A stretch of DNA of 64,000 nucleotides, from positions 62,001 through 126,000 of the forward strand of contig NZ_JONL01000004.1 of the NCBI RefSeq assembly GCF_000711735.1, read 5' to 3'. A program made the translations under genes and the position numbers. Within the stretch, counting starts at the first letter, position 1; each line of letters opens with the position of its first letter. The notes beneath the pieces were generated by a model, which was given only the letters and a program-made list of their open reading frames with translations, ran no database searches and had not been told where the DNA came from. The DNA is from Maridesulfovibrio frigidus DSM 17176. Lineage in GTDB: Bacteria; Desulfobacterota; Desulfovibrionia; Desulfovibrionales; Desulfovibrionaceae. Below, in pieces: positions 46,766-55,574 of the stretch.

Positions 46766-47542
46766 TCATGCACGTGCGATACAGACTTTATCTCCGCCCT
46801 CAAGAGTGCAGACTTCTACAGGTAAACCATACAAGCGACTCAACATCTCAGGATCTAATGTTTCATTAGTAATTCCATACCCTTGTAAGAGTCCGTCTGC
46901 AATCAATGCCGTACGCTCAGAAAATCCTAGCGCATGGTCTGGAAAATGTGTTGTCATTACAACGGCTAACCCTTGATCAGCAAGTTTGCGTACAAGTACC
47001 AGTGTTCTGGCCTGATTCCCAAAATCCAGATGTGAGGTTGGTTCATCCAGCAGAAGAATACGAGATTCCTGCGCAAGTGCTCTGGCAAACAAAATCAGCT
47101 GACGTTCTCCGCCACTGGTTTCGTTATAGGATTTCTTTGCTAGGTCAAGAATTCCAAGAGTCTCCATTGCCTGTTCAGCAACCGAATAATCATTTGCTGA
47201 AGGTGAAGCGAACATACCTATATGGGCAGTGCGGCCCATAACGACGACCTCAATAGCTGTAAATGAAAAGACCGGAGTGTGCATCTGCGGAACAAAAGCA
47301 ATGGCCTGTGCAATCTCTTTACGGCTCATATTTCCTATTTTGTTGCCTTCGATGGTTACCTGACCGTTTGATGGCACATGTAGCCCTGCCATACAGCGTA
47401 GCAAAGTAGATTTACCTGTGCCGTTAGGTCCAAGCACAGATAAAACTTCACCAGCATGTACTTCGAGCGTAATACCTGACCAGACAGGATTCACGCCATC
47501 ATAAGCAAATGTGAGATCGGAAACGGTTAAAACTACGCCCAT
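46766..47542 (-). CDS. ABC importer ATPase, FecE/MolC type
   Basis: 258 residues. Walker A GPNGTGKST near 36, signature TSGGERQLI near 139, Walker B ILLLDEPTSHLD near 157 and the switch histidine in MTTHFPDHA near 190. It is the FecE/BtuD/HmuV-type ATPase of metal-chelate, cobalamin or molybdate importers. It overlaps the permease gene upstream by 10 bases. Its C-terminus is slightly extended compared with FecE. Confidence 0.9.
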   Translation of the reverse strand: MGVVLTVSDLTFAYDGVNPVWSGITLEVHAGEVLSVLGPNGTGKSTLLRCMAGLHVPSNGQVTIEGNKIGNMSRKEIAQAIAFVPQMHTPVFSFTAIEVVVMGRTAHIGMFASPSANDYSVAEQAMETLGILDLAKKSYNETSGGERQLILFARALAQESRILLLDEPTSHLDFGNQARTLVLVRKLADQGLAVVMTTHFPDHALGFSERTALIADGLLQGYGITNETLDPEMLSRLYGLPVEVCTLEGGDKVCIARA

Positions 47543-48582
47543 CCTGTTCTCCCTTTACCTAATAACCAAGCAAAAAACGGTGCACCAACTGTTGCAGTAA
47601 GAATTCCAAGTGGAATTTCAGCCGCACTGATATTTCTGGCAATGCCATCAATAACCACAAGGTAACAAGCCCCTAAAGCAAGGCTGGCGGGCATCAGCCG
47701 TCTATAATCCGGCCCGACTAACATTCTGGCAAGATGAGGAACGACAAGGCCGACCCAGCCTACGATGCCGCTGACGGAAACGGCACTTGCTGTGATAATC
47801 GTAACCGCAATAACCACCCCGAATCTTAACTTGCCTGCCTCGACCCCGAGGGTTCTGGCTTCCTCATCCCCGAAAGAAATCACATTTAGTCTCCAGCGCA
47901 CCATTAAAAGGCCTACCATGCATAGTCCCATGGGAAGAAGAACAGTATATAAATCTTTCATAGCGATAGAAGATAGAGAGCCCATAAGCCAGTAGACTAT
48001 CATGGGCAGCTTATCGTCAGGATCGGCAAGATATTTGACCAGAGATAATAATGATTGGAAAAAAGCGCCTACAATTACACCGGCAAGCACTATGATCATT
48101 GAACCGCTGGCTTTATAAAACTTACTCATCAGCCAAGCAGAACCAACTGCGACCATCCCGAATAAAAATGCGCAGCCTTGAATCATTACAGGTTGATTCC
48201 AGATGATTATTCCAAGGGCAGCTCCGAAACCTGCGCCTGATGCAACTCCAAGAACATATGGAGAAACTAGCGGGTTACGAAAAAGACCTTGAAATGCAGC
48301 GCCGGAAATAGATAAACCTCCACCGATAAGCATGGCAGCGAGTACTCTTGGTAAACGAACATGCAGAACCACGGTTTCTACAACACTGGACCATTCCCCT
48401 GTTACTGGTAATCCTACGTAGTTGCCGAGAACAAGCAGTACTTCAGTAAGTTTAACAGGATATCTACCCCAGACAAGGCCTAGGCATAAAGCGGCGACAG
48501 GAGCCACCCAGAGTAAAATAGACCACTTACTCCGGTTGTCCCTGCCGCTATTTATTGCAGACTTATTTGTATGAGACGCCAT
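47533..48582 (-). CDS. ABC importer permease, FecCD/BtuC/MolB type
   Basis: 349 residues with about ten transmembrane helices. The FecCD signature GGGLSISGAAFQGLFRNPLVSPYVLGVASGAGFGAALG near 88-125 and VGFVGLVVPH-like text VGWVGLVVPHLARMLVG near 270 are clear. Such permeases import iron chelates, cobalamin, or in the MolB case molybdate and tungstate. It overlaps the binding-protein gene by 20 bases, and the ATPase follows with 10 bases of overlap. Confidence 0.92.
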   Translation of the reverse strand: MASHTNKSAINSGRDNRSKWSILLWVAPVAALCLGLVWGRYPVKLTEVLLVLGNYVGLPVTGEWSSVVETVVLHVRLPRVLAAMLIGGGLSISGAAFQGLFRNPLVSPYVLGVASGAGFGAALGIIIWNQPVMIQGCAFLFGMVAVGSAWLMSKFYKASGSMIIVLAGVIVGAFFQSLLSLVKYLADPDDKLPMIVYWLMGSLSSIAMKDLYTVLLPMGLCMVGLLMVRWRLNVISFGDEEARTLGVEAGKLRFGVVIAVTIITASAVSVSGIVGWVGLVVPHLARMLVGPDYRRLMPASLALGACYLVVIDGIARNISAAEIPLGILTATVGAPFFAWLLGKGRTGWA

Positions 48583-49615
48583 AGAATTCTTTGTAGTAAG
48601 ATTGAACTAAAGCAGATAAATCAACATCTTTAAATTTTTCAGGATAAAGTGTTTTTGCCATCCATAGTTCACCTAGAGCCATAGACTCAGGTAGTGCGTG
48701 TCCCCAAGGTTTTACGTATTCAGGGCAAATAAAAACTTTATTGTTCTTAACTGCGTTGATCTGTTTCCATATAGGGTCAGTGGTCAAATCTTTTGCAACT
48801 TTGCGGTGACGCCACTGAACAAAAATAACTTCAGGGTTCCAGCGGAGCACATCTTCCATTGAGACTTCTTTGAATCCAACTATTTCTGCAGCAGCAACAT
48901 TAACTCCGCCTGCACGTTCCATAATAACGCTGGTGTATTTACCGCGTCCGTAAGTTCTTAAGTTGGAACGAGCCATGTAACAACGTACACGTTTGGCTTC
49001 TTCAATTGTTCCCAAGTGGGATTTCAATATTTTCTGATTAGCATTGATAACTGCAATTAACTTCTCAGCTTTCTGTTGTTTGCTGAAAATGTCAGCAATG
49101 ATGTTAATGCCTTCTTTCAGTCCATCGTTATAAGCTTTACTTGCGTCTTTTAATTCAGGATTAAGTACAGATGCTTGTTCGTAACCGGCATTATAAAGGG
49201 TGATAGCTACAACTGGGATACCAGCGGTTGTAATCTGCTCGATCATATCTTTAGGAGCGTAGTGAGTTACAAAAACAATGTCTGGGTTAAGCGTGAGCAG
49301 TGTTTCCATATTCACGCTTTTAAGACCACCGGGAGTGGGCATATTTTCGATATTTTTGATGCTCTTTGCTGCGCCGGGAAGATATTTTTCCCATTTCTCA
49401 AGGATACCTACGACTGAATCAGCAGCACCAAGCTGGATAGCAATGTCTAGTGTCTGATGCTGCAAAATAACTGCGCGGTTAACAACATCCGGTATAGTAA
49501 CAGTTCTGCCAAGCTGATCTGTTACGCTACGCTCTGCCATTGCCGGGCCAGCAAAAAGAACAAGACAACTTAGTGCAAGAGCGCACAACAAGTTTAAAAT
49601 TCTGAAATTTTTCAT
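48563..49615 (-). CDS. Periplasmic binding protein, FecB/BtuF/MolA type
   Basis: 350 residues from the ATG at 49615 with AAGGA five bases upstream. Signal peptide: LLCALALSCLVLFAGPAMA, cleaved after AMA. The mature protein has the two-lobed helical-hinge pattern, with DQLGRTVTIPDVVNRAV at its start, LLTLNPDIVFVTHYAPKD near 110, and a ligand region MARSNLRTYGRGKYTSVIMERAGG near 215. It delivers substrate to the FecCD-type permease. A molybdate/tungstate ligand is suggested by the ModA-like last gene; iron chelate or cobalamin remain possible. Confidence 0.88.
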   Translation of the reverse strand: MKNFRILNLLCALALSCLVLFAGPAMAERSVTDQLGRTVTIPDVVNRAVILQHQTLDIAIQLGAADSVVGILEKWEKYLPGAAKSIKNIENMPTPGGLKSVNMETLLTLNPDIVFVTHYAPKDMIEQITTAGIPVVAITLYNAGYEQASVLNPELKDASKAYNDGLKEGINIIADIFSKQQKAEKLIAVINANQKILKSHLGTIEEAKRVRCYMARSNLRTYGRGKYTSVIMERAGGVNVAAAEIVGFKEVSMEDVLRWNPEVIFVQWRHRKVAKDLTTDPIWKQINAVKNNKVFICPEYVKPWGHALPESMALGELWMAKTLYPEKFKDVDLSALVQSYYKEFYGVSYK

Positions 49616-49995
49616 AGACATCCTTCTATTAGAAAATTGTTAATCCCAATCATCCCCCCAACAACATAATGACCACTGGATCTTTATATGTGTTTTTTGA
49701 CATAACAGAGTGTGTAAGGCTCAGCAATGCGAATTACTCTTAGTTGTAAAATGGTACAGCATTAGTTATTATGATGCTCTATAATCATAACATCTCTCTA
49801 TTTTTATGTAGTGATTGCATATATAAAAACGCAGGAAATCTATTTGCATCCCGATCACTCTCCAGCTGCATACTTACTTAAGCTTAATCGAGCATTATAC
49901 AGTTATTTTATTATGAAATATCAGACATAATAAAAACAGCCCATACGTAAACGCATGAGCTGTTTTGTCTTAAAGCCATTTTTGAAAATAGTCGG
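49616..49995. promoter_or_regulatory. Promoter region of the importer operon with a palindrome
   Basis: About 380 bases. TTATGAT (49769-49775) and ATCATAA (49784-49790), separated by eight bases, form a candidate operator about 155 bases upstream of the binding-protein start. A terminator lies at 49932-49966. I looked for a cobalamin or molybdenum-cofactor riboswitch and did not recognise one. Confidence 0.4.
49932..49966 (-). terminator. Terminator of the antiporter operon
   Basis: AAAACAGC and GCTGTTTT arms with inner CAT/ATG pairing (49933-49966), followed on the minus strand by a T-rich run, 30 bases past the AdiC-like gene. Confidence 0.75.
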
Positions 49996-51345
49996 TTATG
50001 CGCTATCCCTCTCAGCATTAACCTTCTTCTCAAAAGCACTACGATCCTTGCCTACATAAAAGATGAATGTGCAGAGCATAACTATCATGCAACCGATAAG
50101 CGCACTTTTTGCTGCGCCGGATAAAGCTACCAGACAGAATCCGCAGGCTATAATTGCAGAACAGATTTGCAGCCATGCTCTTTTCGCTTTGAATCCATAG
50201 CGGCGTAGAAGATTGAGAGCTGAATAGAAATAAGGCGGTAAGGTCAATAACACTGCGATGGATGCAATGTTTCCGAACAAACTTTGCGTGTTTCCGCCTT
50301 TGGACATGAACATAAGAATTACGAGAAGCACGCTCATCATTATAGATGAGAATACAAGTCCCATAACAGGAACGCCGTGGCTGTTTCTTACTCCAAAAGC
50401 TTTAGGAAGAGTTCCATCATTGGAAGCTCTGCAACCAGCCTGTGAAACAAGCATCATCCACGAACCAAGCGAGGCCAGACAGGCAAATGCTGTTACGGCT
50501 GAAACGAGCTTAGGAACATACGCTGCGAAAGGAAGACTGGCGCAGATATGGCCCATTGCCAGTGAAAAAGGTGCGCCGGATGCCGCCATTACTTTTGCGG
50601 GAAACATGCCGGAAATAGCAGTACAGGAAAGGATGTAAACTCCGCCAGCCAGCGCGGTTCCTACCATGGTTGAAATAGGAATGGTGCGTTTTGGATTCTT
50701 TACAATAGCGGTGTTAACCGAGGCACTTTCCACTCCGATAAAGGACCAGATGCAGAGAATGATCGCCGCAAGTATTGCGGAATCGGGAGTGTGTCCTTCC
50801 ATAAGCCAATTGCTATTGAACTGCGCCATGTCAAAATAAGCCCAACCCGCTGTTCCCGTAATGATCACAGGAATTAAAAGCAGCACAACTCCAACTGAAA
50901 CAAGTCTCCCGATCCAGTCTGCACCTAGAATATTAATTCCAGTGAAAAACCAGATAAGCGCTATGGAAGTTATACCTGAATAAATTGGATTCTGTAGGGC
51001 CGGAAAGAAAGTTGATAAGTAATCCACACCGGTAATCGCGATGGCAATGTTGCCTATCCAGTTGGCGTGGTAGTAGAGAAGGCCGGATTGGTAGCCCAAA
51101 ATAGGCGCAACTTCTCCGGCATAGGCGATAGGACCACCCTCTTGCGGGTCTTCCATACCAAGTCTGGAGAAAACGTACGCAAGTGCCAGCGCTCCAACTA
51201 AGGCAATACCCCAGCCGATGACAGAAATACTGCCGATGGCAGCTAAGTTTGCCGGAAGCAGAGCTATTCCCGAACCCATCATGTTTCCGGCAACAACTGC
51301 GGTACACGCAATTACGCCCATTTTTTTGTGTTCAGCTGTGGCCAT
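49996..51345 (-). CDS. AdiC/CadB-type basic amino-acid/polyamine antiporter
   Basis: 449 residues with 12 transmembrane helices. Helix 1 has GNMMGSGIALLPANLA, matching the substrate loop of AdiC/CadB/PotE antiporters, and helix 6 has WSFIGVESASVNTAIVKNPKRTIP with the conserved glutamate that gates proton and substrate. These proteins exchange a basic amino acid for the amine product of its decarboxylation. It is the last of three genes that begin with the decarboxylase at 55304, which strongly suggests that it exports the decarboxylation product. Confidence 0.9.
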   Translation of the reverse strand: MATAEHKKMGVIACTAVVAGNMMGSGIALLPANLAAIGSISVIGWGIALVGALALAYVFSRLGMEDPQEGGPIAYAGEVAPILGYQSGLLYYHANWIGNIAIAITGVDYLSTFFPALQNPIYSGITSIALIWFFTGINILGADWIGRLVSVGVVLLLIPVIITGTAGWAYFDMAQFNSNWLMEGHTPDSAILAAIILCIWSFIGVESASVNTAIVKNPKRTIPISTMVGTALAGGVYILSCTAISGMFPAKVMAASGAPFSLAMGHICASLPFAAYVPKLVSAVTAFACLASLGSWMMLVSQAGCRASNDGTLPKAFGVRNSHGVPVMGLVFSSIMMSVLLVILMFMSKGGNTQSLFGNIASIAVLLTLPPYFYSALNLLRRYGFKAKRAWLQICSAIIACGFCLVALSGAAKSALIGCMIVMLCTFIFYVGKDRSAFEKKVNAERDSA

Positions 51346-51404
51346 TTTGCATCTCCTTCTCGTCGTTAAATTACAAAATTTGAAATATTCTCTAGTTAAT
51401 AATT

Positions 51405-52871
51405 TTAAGGTTCAATCGTAACAGGTGAAACAGCAGCAGCTTGTAAGCTGAGTTCTATTTGTGATTTTCTACGCATAGCGCGGTGATAGAAAACCAAAGG
51501 AACCAACGTGAAAACAATCACTCCTGTGAGTAGAAAACCTACATAGTAAATTGACGACCACATCCCTTGCGAGCGAACAGCGTGGGGCGGAATAAAGCCA
51601 AACCCGATAACGAACAAACAGGTAACCATTGCAACGGATGACACGATCCATATACCAAGTTTTCCGCCGGGAATTGTATAACCGCGCTTAACTTCGGGAT
51701 GCGTGTAACGAAGCTTGATAGCTGCTGCAAACATCAGCAGATACATAATGAGGTATAGCTGAGCTGCAAGAGCACTCATAAGCATGAACGCGCTACTGAC
51801 TGTCGGCATATACAAAATTACAAGTGAGAGAATTGCGGAAAGGCTCGTCTGGATAATTAAAATATTTGTAGGTATTCCGTACTTATTAACCTTCTCCCAT
51901 GATTTAGGAAGATAGCCTTCTTTCGCAACGACACGGATACCTTTAGACGGGCCGACCATCCATGTAACAACCATGGTCAGTGCGCCATAAGCGAGTAGAA
52001 AACATATGATCGGAGTCATAAACGGCATGTGATGAATCTGGAATAGCTTATCAAAAGCCTGGCATACTCCAGCACTGAGACTTACGCCGCCAGCTGGAAT
52101 AACCATGGCAATTGCAAGAGATCCTAAAGTGGAAAGGGCTATAATGATTGCACAAGCCGCAAAAATGGCCTTGGGGTAATTCTTAGCAGGATTTTCAACT
52201 TCATTAACATGAACCGCAGACATCTCCATACCGAGAAATGAAACAAGCATAGCTGCAAGAAGCATCAACTGTTGCAAACTGTCCATATTTGGAATCATTG
52301 CGGAAGCTGAAAAGGTTATCTCTAGAGGCTTTCCGGATATAACATGCACAATGCCTAGAATAATAATCAAAATTCCCGGGATGATGGTTCCCACTATAGC
52401 GCCGGATGAACTGAAAAAAGCCGAAAGTTTCATATCTCTAAAGTTCAAAAAGGTTGTAACCCAAAGCGCAACCTGAATAACTCCCACAATAAACCATTTG
52501 TTCTCAGCAAGAGCTGGATCAAAAGTGTAGGCAATGGCCGATGCTCCGAAAGCAAGTACTGCCGGAAACCACGGGAGATTTTCAACCCATTGCATAAAGA
52601 TCGCGACAAATCCCCACTTGGGACCGAAGGCTTCCTTCACCCACAAGTATACACCACCCTCGCCCCGCCAGCCGGAAGCAAGCTCCGCTGATACCAGAGC
52701 AGAAGGAATGAAGAAGCATAGTGACGCAACGGTCAGATAGAAAATTAGCGACCAGCCATACTCAGCAAGGCCCGGCAATGCACGAAGCGACATAATAGCC
52801 GCCACGTTGATCATCATCAGGGTGAATACGCTTAATTTACTGGATTTCTTTGGTTTGATTGATTCAGCCAT
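51405..52871 (-). CDS. GadC-like amino-acid antiporter (APC family)
   Basis: 488 residues, 12 transmembrane helices. Helix 1 starts FTLMMINVAAIMSLRALP, in place of the more common GIGSG loop, as in the glutamate:GABA antiporter GadC group. GWRGEGGVYLWVKEAFGPKWG near 68 and FLGMEMSAVHVNEVENPAKNYPKAI near 220 are also group features. Its substrate is not certain: the linked decarboxylase is of the arginine/lysine/ornithine type, not GadB. It lies between decarboxylase and AdiC-like gene, 59 bases before the latter, with a terminator-like hairpin upstream. Confidence 0.88.
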   Translation of the reverse strand: MAESIKPKKSSKLSVFTLMMINVAAIMSLRALPGLAEYGWSLIFYLTVASLCFFIPSALVSAELASGWRGEGGVYLWVKEAFGPKWGFVAIFMQWVENLPWFPAVLAFGASAIAYTFDPALAENKWFIVGVIQVALWVTTFLNFRDMKLSAFFSSSGAIVGTIIPGILIIILGIVHVISGKPLEITFSASAMIPNMDSLQQLMLLAAMLVSFLGMEMSAVHVNEVENPAKNYPKAIFAACAIIIALSTLGSLAIAMVIPAGGVSLSAGVCQAFDKLFQIHHMPFMTPIICFLLAYGALTMVVTWMVGPSKGIRVVAKEGYLPKSWEKVNKYGIPTNILIIQTSLSAILSLVILYMPTVSSAFMLMSALAAQLYLIMYLLMFAAAIKLRYTHPEVKRGYTIPGGKLGIWIVSSVAMVTCLFVIGFGFIPPHAVRSQGMWSSIYYVGFLLTGVIVFTLVPLVFYHRAMRRKSQIELSLQAAAVSPVTIEP

Positions 52872-52898
52872 TATATTTTGGGGCCTGATTGCTCTTAA

Positions 52899-52940
52899 AA
52901 ATATGAGTCCTTAAAAGCTTGTCTCTAAGGACTCATATTT
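52899..52940 (-). terminator. Hairpin between decarboxylase and GadC-like gene
   Basis: AAATATGAGTCCTTA and TAAGGACTCATATTT (52899-52913 and 52926-52940) form a perfect 15-bp stem with a T run on the minus strand. It may partly terminate the decarboxylase transcript before the antiporter genes. Confidence 0.8.
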
Positions 52941-53003
52941 AAATTATTAATTTGTTTAACAGGGACGTTCGCATATCCCTAATAAACCGCAATTATTAGC
53001 AGT

Positions 53004-55304
53004 TTATTTCTTTACGCACATAGTTCTGAAGTACTTTTTACCTTCACGCTCAATGCGCTCAACTCCGTGAATATCACTTTCGTATCCGGGGAATATGTTC
53101 TCGAAATCCTGACGTGCTTCAAGGTATTCATAAATAGCGTCAGCTTTCTCATTCAAGATTTCCCCGCCCATAATTACTGGGATACCGGGAGGGTAAGGGA
53201 CAACCATTACAGCAGGAATGCGGCCCTTCATATTAGCAAGCTCTACATATTCAACATTCTTACGAACAACTGAATGGTAAGCTTCCGAAGGTTTCATTGC
53301 CTGATCTGGAATTACCTGAAATGCAGCTTGCATTTTGTCGATTAGCTTGTGTTCTTTGTAGTAGTTGTGGATGGCGTTACAATGATCTTTCAACCCAACT
53401 TTTGCATATGCTTCAGGGAAGCTCTGTACTAGGTCCGGCTGAACTTGGACCAGAGGAGTGTTCGCATCGTATAGCTCTTTGAACTTCAGCATTCCGGCAA
53501 GGAGTGATCCCTGCTTGGCCTTGGTTGTGCCCATGGAGTTAAGGAGCAGGAAGGAATAGTAATCTGTTTTTTCGCAAACAATACCGTGATTAATAAGGTA
53601 GTTGGTAACGATTGAAGCAGGGATTCCTTCGTCATACATCTCACCGTTTTCTTTCAAGCCCGGTGTCGTGAAGGTCAACTTGATAGGATCGAGCATAGCG
53701 TAATTGTCTTCGATATCATCGAATCCATGCCAATCATCTTTTGAACTGAAGACCCAAGGTTTCTGATTATCGCAGAGATACTGAGTAGGAACATCTTCGA
53801 AGTTTTTAATCTCTCCGTCCATATCAACCTTTGCAGGCTGCCACATTTCGAAGAACCAATCGCCTTCGTCCTTCATTTCCTTGGCAATCTTAGATACTTT
53901 TTTGCGCAAGTTAATGGCGTCGAGGATTGTGTCGTTCATTAGAACTTCACCACTGTCGTCCATCATTTTAGTTGCGACATCGAGCGAGGCAATCATGCTG
54001 TACTGCGGCGATGTAGAGCCATGCATCATATATGATTCATTCAGCTCATCAGGATCAATTTTTACATGACTTCCGTCTCTCACATGAAGCATGGATGCCT
54101 GTGAAAAGGCCATGAGAAGCTTGTGAGTGGAGTGTGAACAGAAGATTGGCGGATGGTTCTCATTAAGGTCATCATCAGCCATACCGAAATGATCTTTATA
54201 CATAGGGTGAAAGCGAGCATATGCGAACCATGCTTCATCGAAATGAAGGTTATCAACGCTTTTTTGGAGCTGCTTTTTGATGTTGATAACATTGTAGCAG
54301 ATGCCGTCATAGGTGGAGTTAGTAAGCGCAGACATCTTAACACTGGACGACTTAATATTGTCAGGTATCAGCTTATTTTCTTTAACTTTGGCCTGAATGG
54401 ATTTTTCAGAGAATTCAGATAGTCGACAAGGTCCGATAATGCCTCGTTTATTACGGCGCGGAACCATATATATAGGATACGCATCAGTAATGACCATGGA
54501 GTAGTTGAGTGATTTATGGCAGTTGCGGTCAACAAATGCGATATCATCACGCACTAGCTGACTTCGCCAGATAATCTGGTTTACGTTGGATGTACCGTTC
54601 AAAACGTAATATGTCTGATCGGCTCCGAATACGCGGGCAGAATTCTTTTCAGCATCCCCGACAACGCCTTCATGATCGAGCAGAGAGCCAAGCTCTGGCA
54701 CTGAAATGGAAAGGTCGGAACGGAATACATTTTCGCCGTAAAATTTATGCATTGCTACGCCGGCAGGGGATCGCATGAAACCTTCACCACCCATATGTCC
54801 GGGGGTATGCCAAGCGTATTTGTAAGCATCTGAATATTTGACCATTGCGCCGAAGAATACCGGATACACACCTTTAACGTATTCAAGGAGCACTGTTTCA
54901 ACGCGACCTGCAAGGAATTCAGATGTATCGGCAGTTTTCCAGAGGCATTCATTGATTTTTTGTAAAACTCTGGTTGGTAAGTCTTCCATTGCAGTACGAT
55001 CGGTAAGTAAAATGACAGGGATTTTTTTATTACGCTTGCGGATAGCATCAAGAAGTAGTTCGGGCCCAATTTTCTCATCTGGCCGCTCGTCTTGAATGTC
55101 CCAGTCAATGACGACAGCGCCAAGATCCGCGCGGGACATGAAAATTTCGATAGCATCTTCATAACTATAGGATGGAACTACCGAGCACTCCTGCACTTCG
55201 ATGAGTTCTTCTTCTAGTTCACGGAGCCTTAGTCCTTCGTCATTCATCGCTTCAAACTGCCCTGAAACAATCAAAACAGGCCAAGAATGTTTAGTTATTT
55301 TCAT
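53004..55304 (-). CDS. PLP-dependent arginine/lysine/ornithine decarboxylase, AdiA-like
   Basis: 766 residues in the wing-domain fold-type I group. The N-terminal flavodoxin-like wing (residues 1 to about 130) is followed by the PLP core, with LNGTSNVNQII near 235, FDEAWFAYARFHP near 350 and the PLP lysine in SHSTHKLLMAFSQAS near 395. The C-terminal domain ends GVERIEREGKKYFR. TSPQYSMIASLDVA after MMHGS is the AdiA/biosynthetic-arginine-decarboxylase type. It consumes a proton for each CO2 released, making agmatine (or cadaverine or putrescine). Residue-level substrate choice is not certain. The antiporter genes follow. Confidence 0.92.
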   Translation of the reverse strand: MKITKHSWPVLIVSGQFEAMNDEGLRLRELEEELIEVQECSVVPSYSYEDAIEIFMSRADLGAVVIDWDIQDERPDEKIGPELLLDAIRKRNKKIPVILLTDRTAMEDLPTRVLQKINECLWKTADTSEFLAGRVETVLLEYVKGVYPVFFGAMVKYSDAYKYAWHTPGHMGGEGFMRSPAGVAMHKFYGENVFRSDLSISVPELGSLLDHEGVVGDAEKNSARVFGADQTYYVLNGTSNVNQIIWRSQLVRDDIAFVDRNCHKSLNYSMVITDAYPIYMVPRRNKRGIIGPCRLSEFSEKSIQAKVKENKLIPDNIKSSSVKMSALTNSTYDGICYNVINIKKQLQKSVDNLHFDEAWFAYARFHPMYKDHFGMADDDLNENHPPIFCSHSTHKLLMAFSQASMLHVRDGSHVKIDPDELNESYMMHGSTSPQYSMIASLDVATKMMDDSGEVLMNDTILDAINLRKKVSKIAKEMKDEGDWFFEMWQPAKVDMDGEIKNFEDVPTQYLCDNQKPWVFSSKDDWHGFDDIEDNYAMLDPIKLTFTTPGLKENGEMYDEGIPASIVTNYLINHGIVCEKTDYYSFLLLNSMGTTKAKQGSLLAGMLKFKELYDANTPLVQVQPDLVQSFPEAYAKVGLKDHCNAIHNYYKEHKLIDKMQAAFQVIPDQAMKPSEAYHSVVRKNVEYVELANMKGRIPAVMVVPYPPGIPVIMGGEILNEKADAIYEYLEARQDFENIFPGYESDIHGVERIEREGKKYFRTMCVKK

Positions 55305-55574
55305 CCCGCATACTCCTTTCTAACGTTTCAAAATACTTTTATAAATAAAGCACTAGCCTGACATAAATGGAATTTTTATTTAAATTACGCATATATCAAA
55401 TCAAATAGAATAGCTATATTCTTTGCATAATTGTGGTGTTATTAAATTTGATAAAGGTAAAAATTTAGCCGAATAACCATAAAAAGAGTTTGGTGTGGGT
55501 GCTTGCAAAAACATGCATCAGGTATGTATGGTCTATCTATTAAATTTAAATCACTTCAACTGGCGGAGACCAAA

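Noticed and set aside
49616-49995. Cobalamin or molybdenum-cofactor riboswitch before the FecBCD-type operon
   Set aside because: No B12-box or cofactor-motif sequence could be recognised on the minus strand.
55503-55574. Extended N-terminus of the carbonic anhydrase homologue
   Set aside because: The extension would precede a typical signal peptide, and the TTG at 55575 has a suitable ribosome-binding site.
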